From positions 53,333,120 through 53,397,119 of the forward strand of contig NC_031502.1 of the NCBI RefSeq assembly GCF_000237925.1: DNA of 64,000 nt, read 5' to 3'. The DNA is from Schistosoma mansoni. Its lineage: Eukaryota; Platyhelminthes; Trematoda; Strigeidida; Schistosomatidae. Each line of letters starts with the position of its first letter. Within the stretch, counting starts at the first letter, position 1. Shown piece by piece: positions 23,901 through 33,784 of the stretch. A program made the position numbers and the translations under genes. The notes under the pieces were generated by a model. That model was not told the DNA's origin. It saw nothing but the letters and a program-made list of their open reading frames with translations, and ran no database searches.

Positions 23901-26692
23901 TATATCCAGGCACTCTATCTACCTGAATAATTTCATTGTTCAGCTGGAACATTAACAACCTTTTCGACACAACCACATAGCGCTATAAGATATATTATTT
24001 TGAATATTAACTTCTACTTATTCAGTGTCAAATTTAGTGAACGATTAAAGTTAGCTCAGACATACAGTTATCAATGTCTTAGATTCGTTCTCCATTTGTA
24101 CACCGGATGTATGGCAGTAGCTAATAAAATATACAATAGAAACAGTTTTTCATCCCCTTAAGATTGATGTAAGTACTAGACAGATGCGTAAATGATTGGG
24201 AAATAACTGTGATAACGATGTAAAAGTGTAAATGTTACCTACTCAGAATTCACAATATAACATCCGAAATTTTATACCTGGAATTTTATACATTTTCAAC
24301 AATTTTACTAATGAAAGAAAAATATCCGATAAAATTATTCATTTGTCTGATGAGATATTCCCTATGGCTCAAAATTTGTCAAAATGGTGCAGATACATTG
24401 TCTTCCTTTAGATCTTGATTTTCAAAATTATCTTACACTATTTTATTCCTTCAATTCATTCGTTCCTCTTGAATCAAAATGCATATGCCTAGATGTTTCT
24501 ACTTTCATTGAAACTGTTACTACTTCTAATACTTTACCATTTGACTTGATAGTTCTATCTCTGTGAGTTAATATGATAGAGCACCTCAGACAAAAACACA
24601 TATACGCCATGTTCTACATTGTTTATGACTGACTACTGACTTTAGTATCAGTGTAATATTCAAAGAAGTATTGTAATAACGTAGGTCATCGTATAATTAA
24701 ATATCTGACTTATTCAAACTACTAAACATCACTGATGTTATTTTAAATTTTTTATGATGAATATTAGTCAAAATACTGTATATCACCCAAGTAGCGTATA
24801 ATCAGAGGTTAGCATTTAGAGAAATATAGTCGTGTATTTGAGTACAAAATGGAATGACAGCTTAGTTGTTAAATGTTTCACCTTTCTATGAGTCCGTCCC
24901 AGGTTTGAATCCCATTTAGGTTTAGGGAACAGTTCAGTTCAGTGCAAAGTTTACAAAGTTGTTTAGGGTAAATTAGCTACGTGGATTAATTAATTCTCAA
25001 TATAAAGAATCGTAAAACAATATAACTTATCAAGTTTGAGATAGATTAAATAACGATTAGTAAATATACGTATCACTGAACTGTATCTTTTTGGACGAAA
25101 ACAGCTTTGTTTTAACTCCAACTTACTGCTTCCAAATACGCTCCACTCGCAAACTTGCAAACTTCCATAATTTATGGTTTATAATATTGATATCATTATG
25201 TAGTAGCGTTAGATATATTCTATACATAGTCATGATATCTTGATTAGAACTTAAAAACCATACAATTTATTAAAAAATAATTAATAATACAGTGAATGCT
25301 GTAACTGTCATTATTATTTACCTGGTTATTTGTTAAAAGGTTGGTCAGAACACGATCGTTTAATAAGAAATTCTCATTAGCAGTAATTGTTTGTTGTACT
25401 GTTGTTGGGGAAAGAATACGAGTAGGTGTACGTTTTGGATGACTTTTTAACTTGGTTGAGCCAAATTTAGTTTGAGCAAAAGTGGCCGCTGTAAAACTTG
25501 GAGTAGATGTCGATTTTTGAACGAATGGATGTGATGAATTAAGAGGTTGTATGTATGTTGGATACGATTTCGGTAATGGATTTGTAAACATTTGATTGAA
25601 TGGTTGATCAGATTTTGAGCATAGAACATTTGAATTCTCAAAATTCGCAGATAGTGCAATAAATTCTTTACCATGGGTTGTTGTTAACTGACCTGACTGA
25701 GGAGGATTGGAGGAGGAACGATGAAATGAATGGAATGTGTGTGCTTTGGCATTGAAAATAACAGACTGCGTTGTTGATAGTGTTCCTCCAGTCGAATCAT
25801 TACCTGTTATAGATAAAAAAGATTCTTTCGCATTTTCAGAGAAACCCCATGGAAAAGTATTCATTGTTTTCAACATTTCTTTCTCATGATACGTTACAGC
25901 TTGTAGAGGATTTATAGATTTTAAATCAACTTCATTTGACTCAGTTCTAGAGGGTTCTTCTTGATTTATTATGGATGTACTGATTACAGAAGATTCATTA
26001 TTCCAGTTTGCACGGTTCAAAGCTAAGGAGCTTACTCCATACGTTGTATTAGGCTCAAATTTGGTGTCGATCCCTTCATCAGGTTCAACTAACACACTCA
26101 AAGCAGCAGCTGTAGACAATAAGTCACCATGATCATTTTCGAAACGTCTAAGTTTCGTTAGAAACTGACCTCGTTTACCTACATCTAACATATTTGTATT
26201 GTTTGTAATCCATCCATCTTGTAAACTGTAAAGAACTTGGTGAGTAATCTGAGATGAATTCGTTAAGTTGGATGATGAGATAGAAGATGCAGAAGAACAT
26301 CCAGATGATGATAAGGAAATTGATGATGATGGCCAGTGGTTCGAAAGGAATCTGTCATGACCTGTACAGTTAGACTGGTTGTATTGGCACACCACATGTC
26401 CTGGATCTACACTTATAATGAGACCTTCTGGAAGACATGCTTCTATTTCACCCCATTCTAACCCACTCACAGCTGCTGCTTCAAGAAGTAGGAGATCTAC
26501 CTGAGGACCGACAGAATTAATGCATCGATAAGCAGAATCTCTAAACGGGTCACTAGGGTACCAGTGGTGCTGGAATTTGGCTAGAAGATACTTTTCAAGT
26601 TCTTCACCGAAACTATCAACTCGACGTCTCGGAAGCTTTGTGTATAAATGTGATAATATATAATTTACTGCGACGGTTATTTCCATAAACAT
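17546..26692 (-). CDS. TOB: BTG/Tob-family antiproliferative protein, three coding exons
   Basis: The reconstructed coding exons are 26692-25322, 22847-22500 and 18283-17546, all joined in phase 0, giving about 818 residues. Residues 1-115 form a BTG domain: the start MFMEITVAVNYILSHLY fits the Tob N-terminus from its first Met; LPRRRVDSFGEELE (20-33), box A FQHHWYPSDPF...AYRCI (40-58) and box B LPEGLIISVDP (87-97) follow. An in-frame TAA at 26719-26717 supports the start. The family binds the CAF1/CNOT7 deadenylase and links mRNA decay to growth control. The box B tryptophan of vertebrate Tob/BTG (WIDP or WVDP) is Ser94 here. The rest is Ser/Asn/Gln-rich and likely disordered, which makes the protein more than twice the vertebrate Tob length. 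No canonical PAM2 motif is certain. Family identification is firm; Tob rather than BTG rests on the N-terminus and the long tail. Confidence 0.9.
20486..20516. repeat. (AAT)n microsatellite
   Basis: About ten uninterrupted trinucleotide units within Tob intron 2. Confidence 0.95.
20860..20902. repeat. (AT)n microsatellite
   Basis: About 21 AT units within Tob intron 2. Confidence 0.97.
22500..22847 (-). CDS. TOB: Tob coding exon 2
   Basis: 116 codons. Acceptor AACTACAG|GG and donor GAG|GTTAGT are both phase 0. The exon encodes GFDASNSSNMSAFRRFLPMN, then a region rich in Asn and His (SNNNHNNNN). The SAFRRFLP segment faintly resembles a PAM2 peptide but its spacing is off by one residue. Confidence 0.78.
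22848..25321 (-). other. Tob intron 1
   Basis: A 2.5 kb AT-rich intron. Apart from a tRNA-like stretch near 24865-24925 nothing was recognised. Confidence 0.6.
24865..24925 (+). repeat. Possible tRNA-like SINE head
   Basis: The stretch has a box A-like TTAGTTGTTAAATG and a box B-like AGGTTTGAATCCC about 35 bases apart. No tRNA cloverleaf with paired acceptor ends could be drawn, so a decayed SINE head is more likely than a tRNA gene. Confidence 0.35.
25322..26692 (-). CDS. TOB: Tob coding exon 1 (BTG domain)
   Basis: 457 codons. The exon holds the whole BTG domain followed by a serine-rich tract (residues about 121-147). It ends at CAG|GTAAAT (donor at 25321-25320), phase 0. Reading past the donor gives only 26 further unrelated codons to a stop, which supports splicing here. 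Confidence 0.88.
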
Positions 26693-26719
26693 CGGGGAAA
26701 TGGAAATATAGAAGTTTTA

Positions 26720-28139
26720 AATCCAGTTGCTTGTCGACTGTATTCCTTCAGAATAACTTTATTCCGAAATATCTATAGAAGTTATAAAAATGTATTTTTA
26801 ATTTATGGTAATGTAACAATAGAAATTTGTGATCTCACAAAAAAACCCAAGTAAAAGTAATGCATCTCGGTACAATGTGCCACTTACATGATGAGAAATT
26901 TTCCACTAAATTTCAAAAAAGTAACACATATCAAGCATCAAAAACTACATAAATCCAGTTTAAGACATCAAACTGGTTCATGGACAGTTGATGTAAAACT
27001 ATTGATTTATTGAAATATATTTAAACATAGGTTTATGGGAAATAATCAATTTTATAACAAATACTCACATCTTATAAAATAGATACATTTCTGATAGTGT
27101 TGTTAATTCAAAGTATGAGATTATTTCAACTACAGCTGATAAGATTTACGAAGTGGGAATGTTCGTAACACATACCTACATCATCTCTTGATTGTCTTCC
27201 CTAAAATTCTCAGCACGGTATCTGACTGACCAGAGTGAAAATTATCCCTGTCTACATATAAGTTCTCATTGGTTTAAACTAATGTGCATTCTAGCCTGTT
27301 TTTCAAGGTCAACAGTCGTGCCCAAACAAGATGTGTCTTTTCACGTGTTGTATCCACTATCATGACATCCCAATTTTTTCACCCCCATCGTAAATGTGGG
27401 GAGGTATAAATTAAAACTAACCAGTTTCTGACAGTCAATAAACATATCTTTCCTGAAATAAACATGACGTCACTAATGTACACTGACAACTACAAGTTGA
27501 TTGACCTTTTTAATCCTGTTTCTATAACTGTCAGAGAAACAAGAAGTCCGTTTCCCGAGGCGCTAATTTACAAATGAATTTTTGTCACGGAAGATTGTCA
27601 GTAGTTGTATGGAAAAGGTCGTGATTTTTTCCTGATCCTTGGGTATATATTACGAATATCAAAATATTTATTTGAATATTAGAATAAAAAACAACCAATT
27701 GAACAGTTATAATGTTCATTAGCTGTTTATTAAATTAGTTACTTAACAAAATTCCAAATTTTCAGCGACGACATAAAACTAAAAAATACACCCTTAGCGA
27801 ATAAATACCATCTGAGCAGAAATATTTTGTCGTTCTGCAAAGAAGATCGTGTGCAGTCCTAATGAAATGATTATTTATTCGGCTGTAAGCCATGGTAGTG
27901 TCTTATTCATGTGTCGGAAAGTAAGTTGTAAGGTACAGATTGTTGTACTCAGTTAACGAAAAACGTTTCGAGAAAATGCTCGTGAACCAACAACAAACAT
28001 CACATTCTAAATTTTAGCTTCTCATAGGAGAGTTTGATTCTTGAATTCCAGTAAAAACAAAGCTACTTAACTCGTTAAAAATAATGACAGGTTATATTAT
28101 TGTATCGGCATTAAAAAGTTAAGCCCTAATTATTACCTG
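26720..28139. other. Upstream region of the Tob gene
   Basis: 1.4 kb of AT-rich DNA that should hold the Tob 5' UTR and promoter. No clear core promoter element or non-coding exon could be identified. Confidence 0.4.
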
Positions 28140-29880
28140 CATAACCCTGCTTGAAGCTCTTCTAGGGTTAATGCTGGTCCCAAGTCCGGGTAAAAGATGA
28201 GGGTTGGACATGGTGTCAGCAACCCCATCCCGTAGGAGACGAATTTGACAGAGAAACGCTAACCAGAAAACAATTTGAGCCGTTTAGATTTCCTTCTGGA
28301 AGTTGAAGAATTTTCATTTAGAAGAACTATGACGCCTCATGAAGAAAACCAAGATACTTCGAAAGTCACAAGACCGACACTCCTTCTAACAACCAGAAAA
28401 AAATTAATATGGGTACACCAGATGTTCAGGCAATGTGAGGGACCAGAAAGACCTATTAAGACCTAACAATGACAAAGGAAAAAGCTACAAGAGAAGCATA
28501 TATCAGACAACTATATGATACAATGAAGAAACTAGCAGGCAAGCGTAGTATACCAAACCAACCAGCCGTTTACGAAGAAGCAGAGCCGATCACTGAGATT
28601 CAAGGGCAGTGGAACAGGTGGGTAGAACACTTCGGGGAACTCTTGAACAGACCAGTTCCACTAAACCCATCGGACATCGAAGCAGTAAACAGACCTCCCC
28701 AAAGATGCACTGCACCGGCCATCAGACAAATCAAAAGTGGGAAAGCAATAGGACCTGACAATATACCAGCTGAAACGACAAAGTCACACATAGAAGCAAC
28801 TGAAAACGCTCTACATTCTATTCAGGAAGCTTTGGGAAGAAGAACGAGTGTCACTGACAGACTGGAAAGAATGATACTCCATCAAGATACGAAAGAAAGG
28901 AGATCTGAGTAAATATGAAAACTACAAAGGCATCACACTATTATCGGTACAGGTAAATGTTTTCAACAGAGTGTTACTAAACTGGATGAAAGATTCAGTA
29001 GACGCCCAGCTTCGAGATCAACAGGTCGGATTCCGTAAGGATCGGTCGTGTACAGACCGAGTCGTAACACTACGGACCATCGTTGAACAATCAATTGAAT
29101 AGAATGAGTCACCATACATCAACCTTCTTGACTATGAGGTGTTTGACAGCGCAGATAGGAGAACCTTACGAAACCTTTTTAGACGCTGTGGTGTGAGTAG
29201 CTGAAAAGACCGTCAACATCATACGGAACTTATGCTACGGACTGCACTGCAGGGTCGTGTATAGAGGACAGCTGACAGACTCATTGCAAGTGAGAACCGG
29301 AGTCAGACAAAGCTGCTTACTCTCACTCCCTTTTTCCTAGCGGTTGACTGGATTATGATGACCGACATCTGAGGGGAAGCGCGGAATACAATGGACAACT
29401 TGCATGCAGCTAGACGATTTGGACTTCGCAGACCACCTAGCACTTCTTTCCCATACACACGAACAAATTCAGGTCAAGATAACCAGTGTGGCAGCAGCCT
29501 CTACATCAGTAGGCCTCAACACACACAAGGGAAAAAGCGAGAGCCTCAAGTACAACACGGTGAACACCAACCCTGTTAAACTTGATGGAGAAACTCTGGA
29601 AGAGGTGAAAACTTTCACGTACCCGGACAGCAGCATCATCGATGAACAAGAAGAATCTGATGCAGTGATGTGAGGGTGAAGATCGGCAAAGCAATAGCAG
29701 CATTGTTACAGTTGAAGAACATATGCAACTGAAAACAAATGTCAACCAATATCAAAGTCACAATCGTCAATGCGAACGTAAAGACAGTTCTACTGTACGA
29801 AGCTGAAAATTGGAGAACTACTACAACCATCATCAAAATAGTACAAGTATTTCTAAACGATTGTGTAAAAAATACGCTGG
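28140..29880 (+). mobile_element. RTE (second family), decayed and internally deleted copy
   Basis: The copy begins with the family's 5' UTR (GGTCCCAAGTCCGGGTAAAAG near 28175) and the start of its ORF (ATGACGCCTCATGAAGA at 28328). It then jumps from about 28430 to the pre-RT linker, so the endonuclease domain is deleted. RT remnants follow: [28 protein letters not shown], a DYE-FDS form of motif A, and a FADH in place of FADD. Stops and frameshifts occur throughout. It ends without the normal 3' tail. Bases 28621-29853 match 46459-47691 at a constant offset of 17838. Confidence 0.88.
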
Positions 29881-31679
29881 AATGGATTGCCTTTGACGAA
29901 CTTCAATGGGAAATTCTTGTCAACGGTCTTTCCTTGCGAGATTTAACGGGTGTTTTTAAGTAAATGTGCATCTTCGCATCTGACAAATCCAGTCTTGGTT
30001 TACCGACATTATTCAGTTAGTGAAAATACGCACTTCAAGTTGAGAGCCTTCACAATTTTATATGTCCGACCACTCCGGTTCCAAATTGATACATTCATGT
30101 TCGGAGGTAATTGTCCCCTTGTGTGTTGAGTTTCGTATTATATCTGTGTTACTAGTTGCAGTTGGCTGAACAATAGCTCAAACAACATCTTTGATTATTT
30201 TTGACGATTGGTATGCTAATAGCTTATTACTAAGAATAGGAGAAAACTTGCCCAAACTTTCCACCGATTCCCGAGAGCGAATCGCACAAATAACTGTTCA
30301 TCATATAAATCCACTGAGAGCGATTACAGGTCTAAACGCCTCAATACGATAATAATAGTCCTCAGTTGCGGTTAATCAGCAGGATTTGAAAGTTAATACC
30401 GTTAGTCGTCATTATCAGTACTTTCTCTCTGACGTTTTCCACTACTGATTTGTATTGGTCAAGATATTCAAAAACTCCAGAGTTGGTAAGTTTCACGTCT
30501 AGATGATACTAAAGTGGGCATATGACAGGGAACTGAAGTTCAGTATGAAGAAACAAATATCAATGATTCACGCACTCGGACTTTGTTGGGAGAGTATTTG
30601 AATAGTTAATTCAACGGAAGTGTGTAACAGAAATAGGTAGAATAGAAGTGTCATACAACTGAAAAAACGAAGGTGTGATCGCAGTGGAGGGAGTAGTAGT
30701 GGAATGAAAATCGAATAAATCCTCCCTGTAATCGTTTTGGATCCATTGTAACATTGTTGTGAAATGTTCAGTATCTACATTAGACTTCTAGAGAACTGTA
30801 ACTGAATTTTAGTGAGGCGAAATCAGAACTAGATAAGATAGCTCTAATCCACATCGCATTGAATTAAGTACACAAGAGACATCCAGAGAGCGTGTAGGGT
30901 ACGTAGGCTATACCCAATATTATTAAGTCCGAGCAATGATATAAACAAACAGACCGACAAGGATTTGTTGGAAAAGTGTACAAATAATCAAATCCATGTT
31001 TGATGTATCTGTTGAATACAAGTGACTTGCAGAGGTCTTGTACACTACAGAGCATAGCGTCATTTAATACAATCGAACTTTGTTTTGTCGGATTGTTTTC
31101 CTCGTTTTGACTGAATATTTGAAGCATTGTCCCGACAACTAGTCGTTTTGTCGTTAGGTTTTATAGAATCCTGAGAGGGCCCAAAGACAGCTTTGTTGAC
31201 TAGAACAAGTTGATCTGATAGAAAATATGTCGGTTAATCACTAATTTTAGCGTGGATAGTGGCGCGTTTAGAGACCAGTGATACTTTTAACCAGCTTTAG
31301 GATGATGGAAGTACTGTAAATCTCATTAGTCAATGAGCCTCTCTCACTAATAGGACTCAGATTCTAAAGAATGATCATATCACTATATTTTCACACGAAC
31401 GTTTGAAAGACTGGTGCATGATTGACAAATGCTAAATCCATGATAAGGGTCTTTAAACTTCAAACCTTTCCACACAGTACTAGCAAAAGATTTGTCCCTT
31501 GGGATCTGAGTTTGGATTTTACAAGAGCATTCTTGATTATGGCAAGGTACGACGCTTATCTTTTTCATTCTGAAACTGAAGGAAATGACAAGTAACTCTG
31601 GGCGTTTCCACTAAATCAGAGTGCTATGTGGGTCAGTCTTCAGCAATAACGACAGTCGGTTGCTAGACCTGTGTTAATC
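29881..31679. other. Unassigned stretch between RTE and CR1 remnants
   Basis: Base composition is less AT-rich than true unique DNA here, which suggests old repeat sequence, possibly the 3' UTR of the CR1-like element that starts at 31680. No gene can be supported. Confidence 0.4.
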
Positions 31680-31689
31680 TTTACAGTTT

Positions 31690-32123
31690 GTCTTACAGTG
31701 AACACCAAGCTTCTCCTCGAAAATGTTTACTGATGGGGCTGATACCACTTGTTTGGGTGAGGCATTTCAGTCATTGGCTACTCGATGACGAAAACGGGAC
31801 CCCACTTTAAGCTAATTAGATCGCGATTCGTAAACCTTCTTGCTATGACCTCAGAGATTATCAATACTTGAGGGAGCAAAAAGATAAGACATATTAACAC
31901 CCAACTCATAATTAAAGATACGAAATGCCAGTATAAGGTCACCTCGAGTCCTACGATACGACAAGGAGAAAAGGTTCAGGCATTCTAAGCGCTAATCGTA
32001 AAGGAGTCTAGAAAGACCCTTCACTAATTTCGTCCCCACACTCTGGACATGCTCAAGTGACTTAGCATCCTTCATCAGACATGGGTTAGCTGCTCGTATA
32101 CAGTACTCTAAGTGTGGTCTTTA
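31690..32123 (-). mobile_element. CR1-like (SR1-type) RT C-terminal remnant
   Basis: On the minus strand, interrupted by several stops, it reads RPHLEYCIRAANPCL, LFSLSYRRTRGDLILAFRIF, then FRHRVANDWNASPKQVVSAP and SVNIFEEKLGVHC. This is the typical end of CR1-clade reverse transcriptase ORFs (RPHLEY, RRLRGDLI, NDWNSLP, APSVN-F). An RTE element inserted at 32124 cuts it off from its upstream part. Confidence 0.8.
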
Positions 32124-33204
32124 GACGTTTGACAGCGTGGACAGGAGAACGTTATGGAAACTTCCTCGACACTATGGAGTTCCTGAAAAGATTGTCAACA
32201 TTATCCAAAACTCATACGATGGACTACAGTGCAAAGTCATGCATGGAGGACAGCTGACAGATGCATTTCCAGTAAGGACCGGAGTCAGAAAAGGCTGTCT
32301 ACTCTCCCCATTCCTCTTCCTTCTGGTGATTGACTGGATTATGAAGAATTCGACATCTGAAGGGAAATACGGAATACAATGGACAGCTCAGAATCTATTA
32401 GATGATTTGGACTTCGCAGATGACCTAGCCCTCCTCTCTCATACACACGAACAAATGCAGATGAAGACAGCAAATGTAGCAGCAGCCTCTGCATCGATAG
32501 GCCTCCACATTCACAAAGGAAAAAGCAAGATTCTCAAATGCGACACGGAGAACACCAACCCAATCACACTTGATGGCGAAACTCTGGAAGAGGTGGAAAC
32601 ATTCAAGTACCTGGGGAGCATCGTTGATAAACAAGGAGGATCGGATGCAGATGTAAAGGCGAGGATTGGCAAAGCAAGGGCAGCATTTCTACAATTGAAG
32701 AACATATGGAACTCAAAACAACTCTCAACTAATTTCAAGGTCAGAATCTTTAATACGAACGTCAAGACAGTCCTACTGTACGGAGCTGAAACGTGGAGAA
32801 CTACTACGACCATCATCAGGAAGGTACAAGTATTTATGAACAGTTGTCTACGCAAAATACTCAAAATTCACTGGTCGGATACTATCAGCAACAGCGTTTT
32901 ATGGGAGAGGACAAACCAGCTTCCAGCTGAAGAGGAAATTAGGAAAAGACATTGGAAGTGGATCGGACATACATTAAGGACATCACCAATGTGCATTACA
33001 AGGCAAGCGCTAACTTGGAATCCTGAAGGGAAGCAGAAAAGAGGAAGGTCAAAGAACACACTACGCCGGGAAATAGAAGCAGATATGAAAAGGATGAATA
33101 ACAACTGGAAAGGAAGGCTCAGGACAGAGTTGGATGGAGAATGCTGGTGAGCAGCCTATGCTCCTCGACGAGGGGTAACAGGCGTAAGTAAGTAAGTACG
33201 TTGA
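32124..33204 (+). mobile_element. RTE (second family), young 5'-truncated copy
   Basis: The insertion starts inside RT motif A (TTTGACAGCGTGGACAGGAG) and runs to the 3' tail GGCGTAAGTAAGTAAGTA. The frame 32137-33150 is open for 337 codons. It holds [14 protein letters not shown], the FADD motif C ([10 protein letters not shown]) and the conserved C-terminus. It matches 57094-58150 at a constant offset of 24970, with only a handful of base differences over about 1.08 kb. The flanks differ from those of that copy, so these are separate insertions. Confidence 0.92.
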
Positions 33205-33370
33205 GTAGACTTCCCTGAAATATTTCGATGAGGTCTCGGCTTTTGCCAGATCTGATCCAGCTAGTAAATTTGAATATTTGGATAACAGTGATGGAAGAAT
33301 ACTATGTCTACGTTTTGTCCTCCATTCAACGAGCGAAAACAATAGTTTTGGGTCGCTAATAGGCAATAAG
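33205..33370 (-). mobile_element. CR1-like remnant (segment before the RT core)
   Basis: On the minus strand it encodes DPKLLFSLVEWRTKR, then SDLAKAETSSKYFREVYST. This matches the region just before the RT core in CR1 elements (KADLF-YF-SVF type). Together with 31690-32123 it appears to be one element split by the RTE insertion, with the RT core also missing. Confidence 0.65.
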
Positions 33371-33784
33371 AACAGAAGTTACCCAATTATTTAGCCATGT
33401 CACTTCGATTCTCTGTTACCGAGCCCACCATTTTCGATCTTATCCAGGTTTTCCATACTCAGTGTAAATCTTATTTGTATTTATGTGTCTAATTTCAAAA
33501 GATTATGTGGTTAAGAACCAATACCACTGCACTTCCTTCCAATTTAGATCAACGTGACGTTGGTTCGGTGCCAAATCAAGTGGGATCATTACGCGCCGGA
33601 GTTAACTAGAAAATGATAGGAATCCTTAGGATGTCGATAATCGTGAAGGTGAATCGAAAGTAAAGCAGCAGTAAGTGATCGGGAAGTACATATAGTAGTT
33701 TCAAAATGTTTGGTTTTATTCCTAACACGCTTGAAACGAAAATCCACGTGAAAATTATTCAGAATCATAGTATAGCAACTTGGC

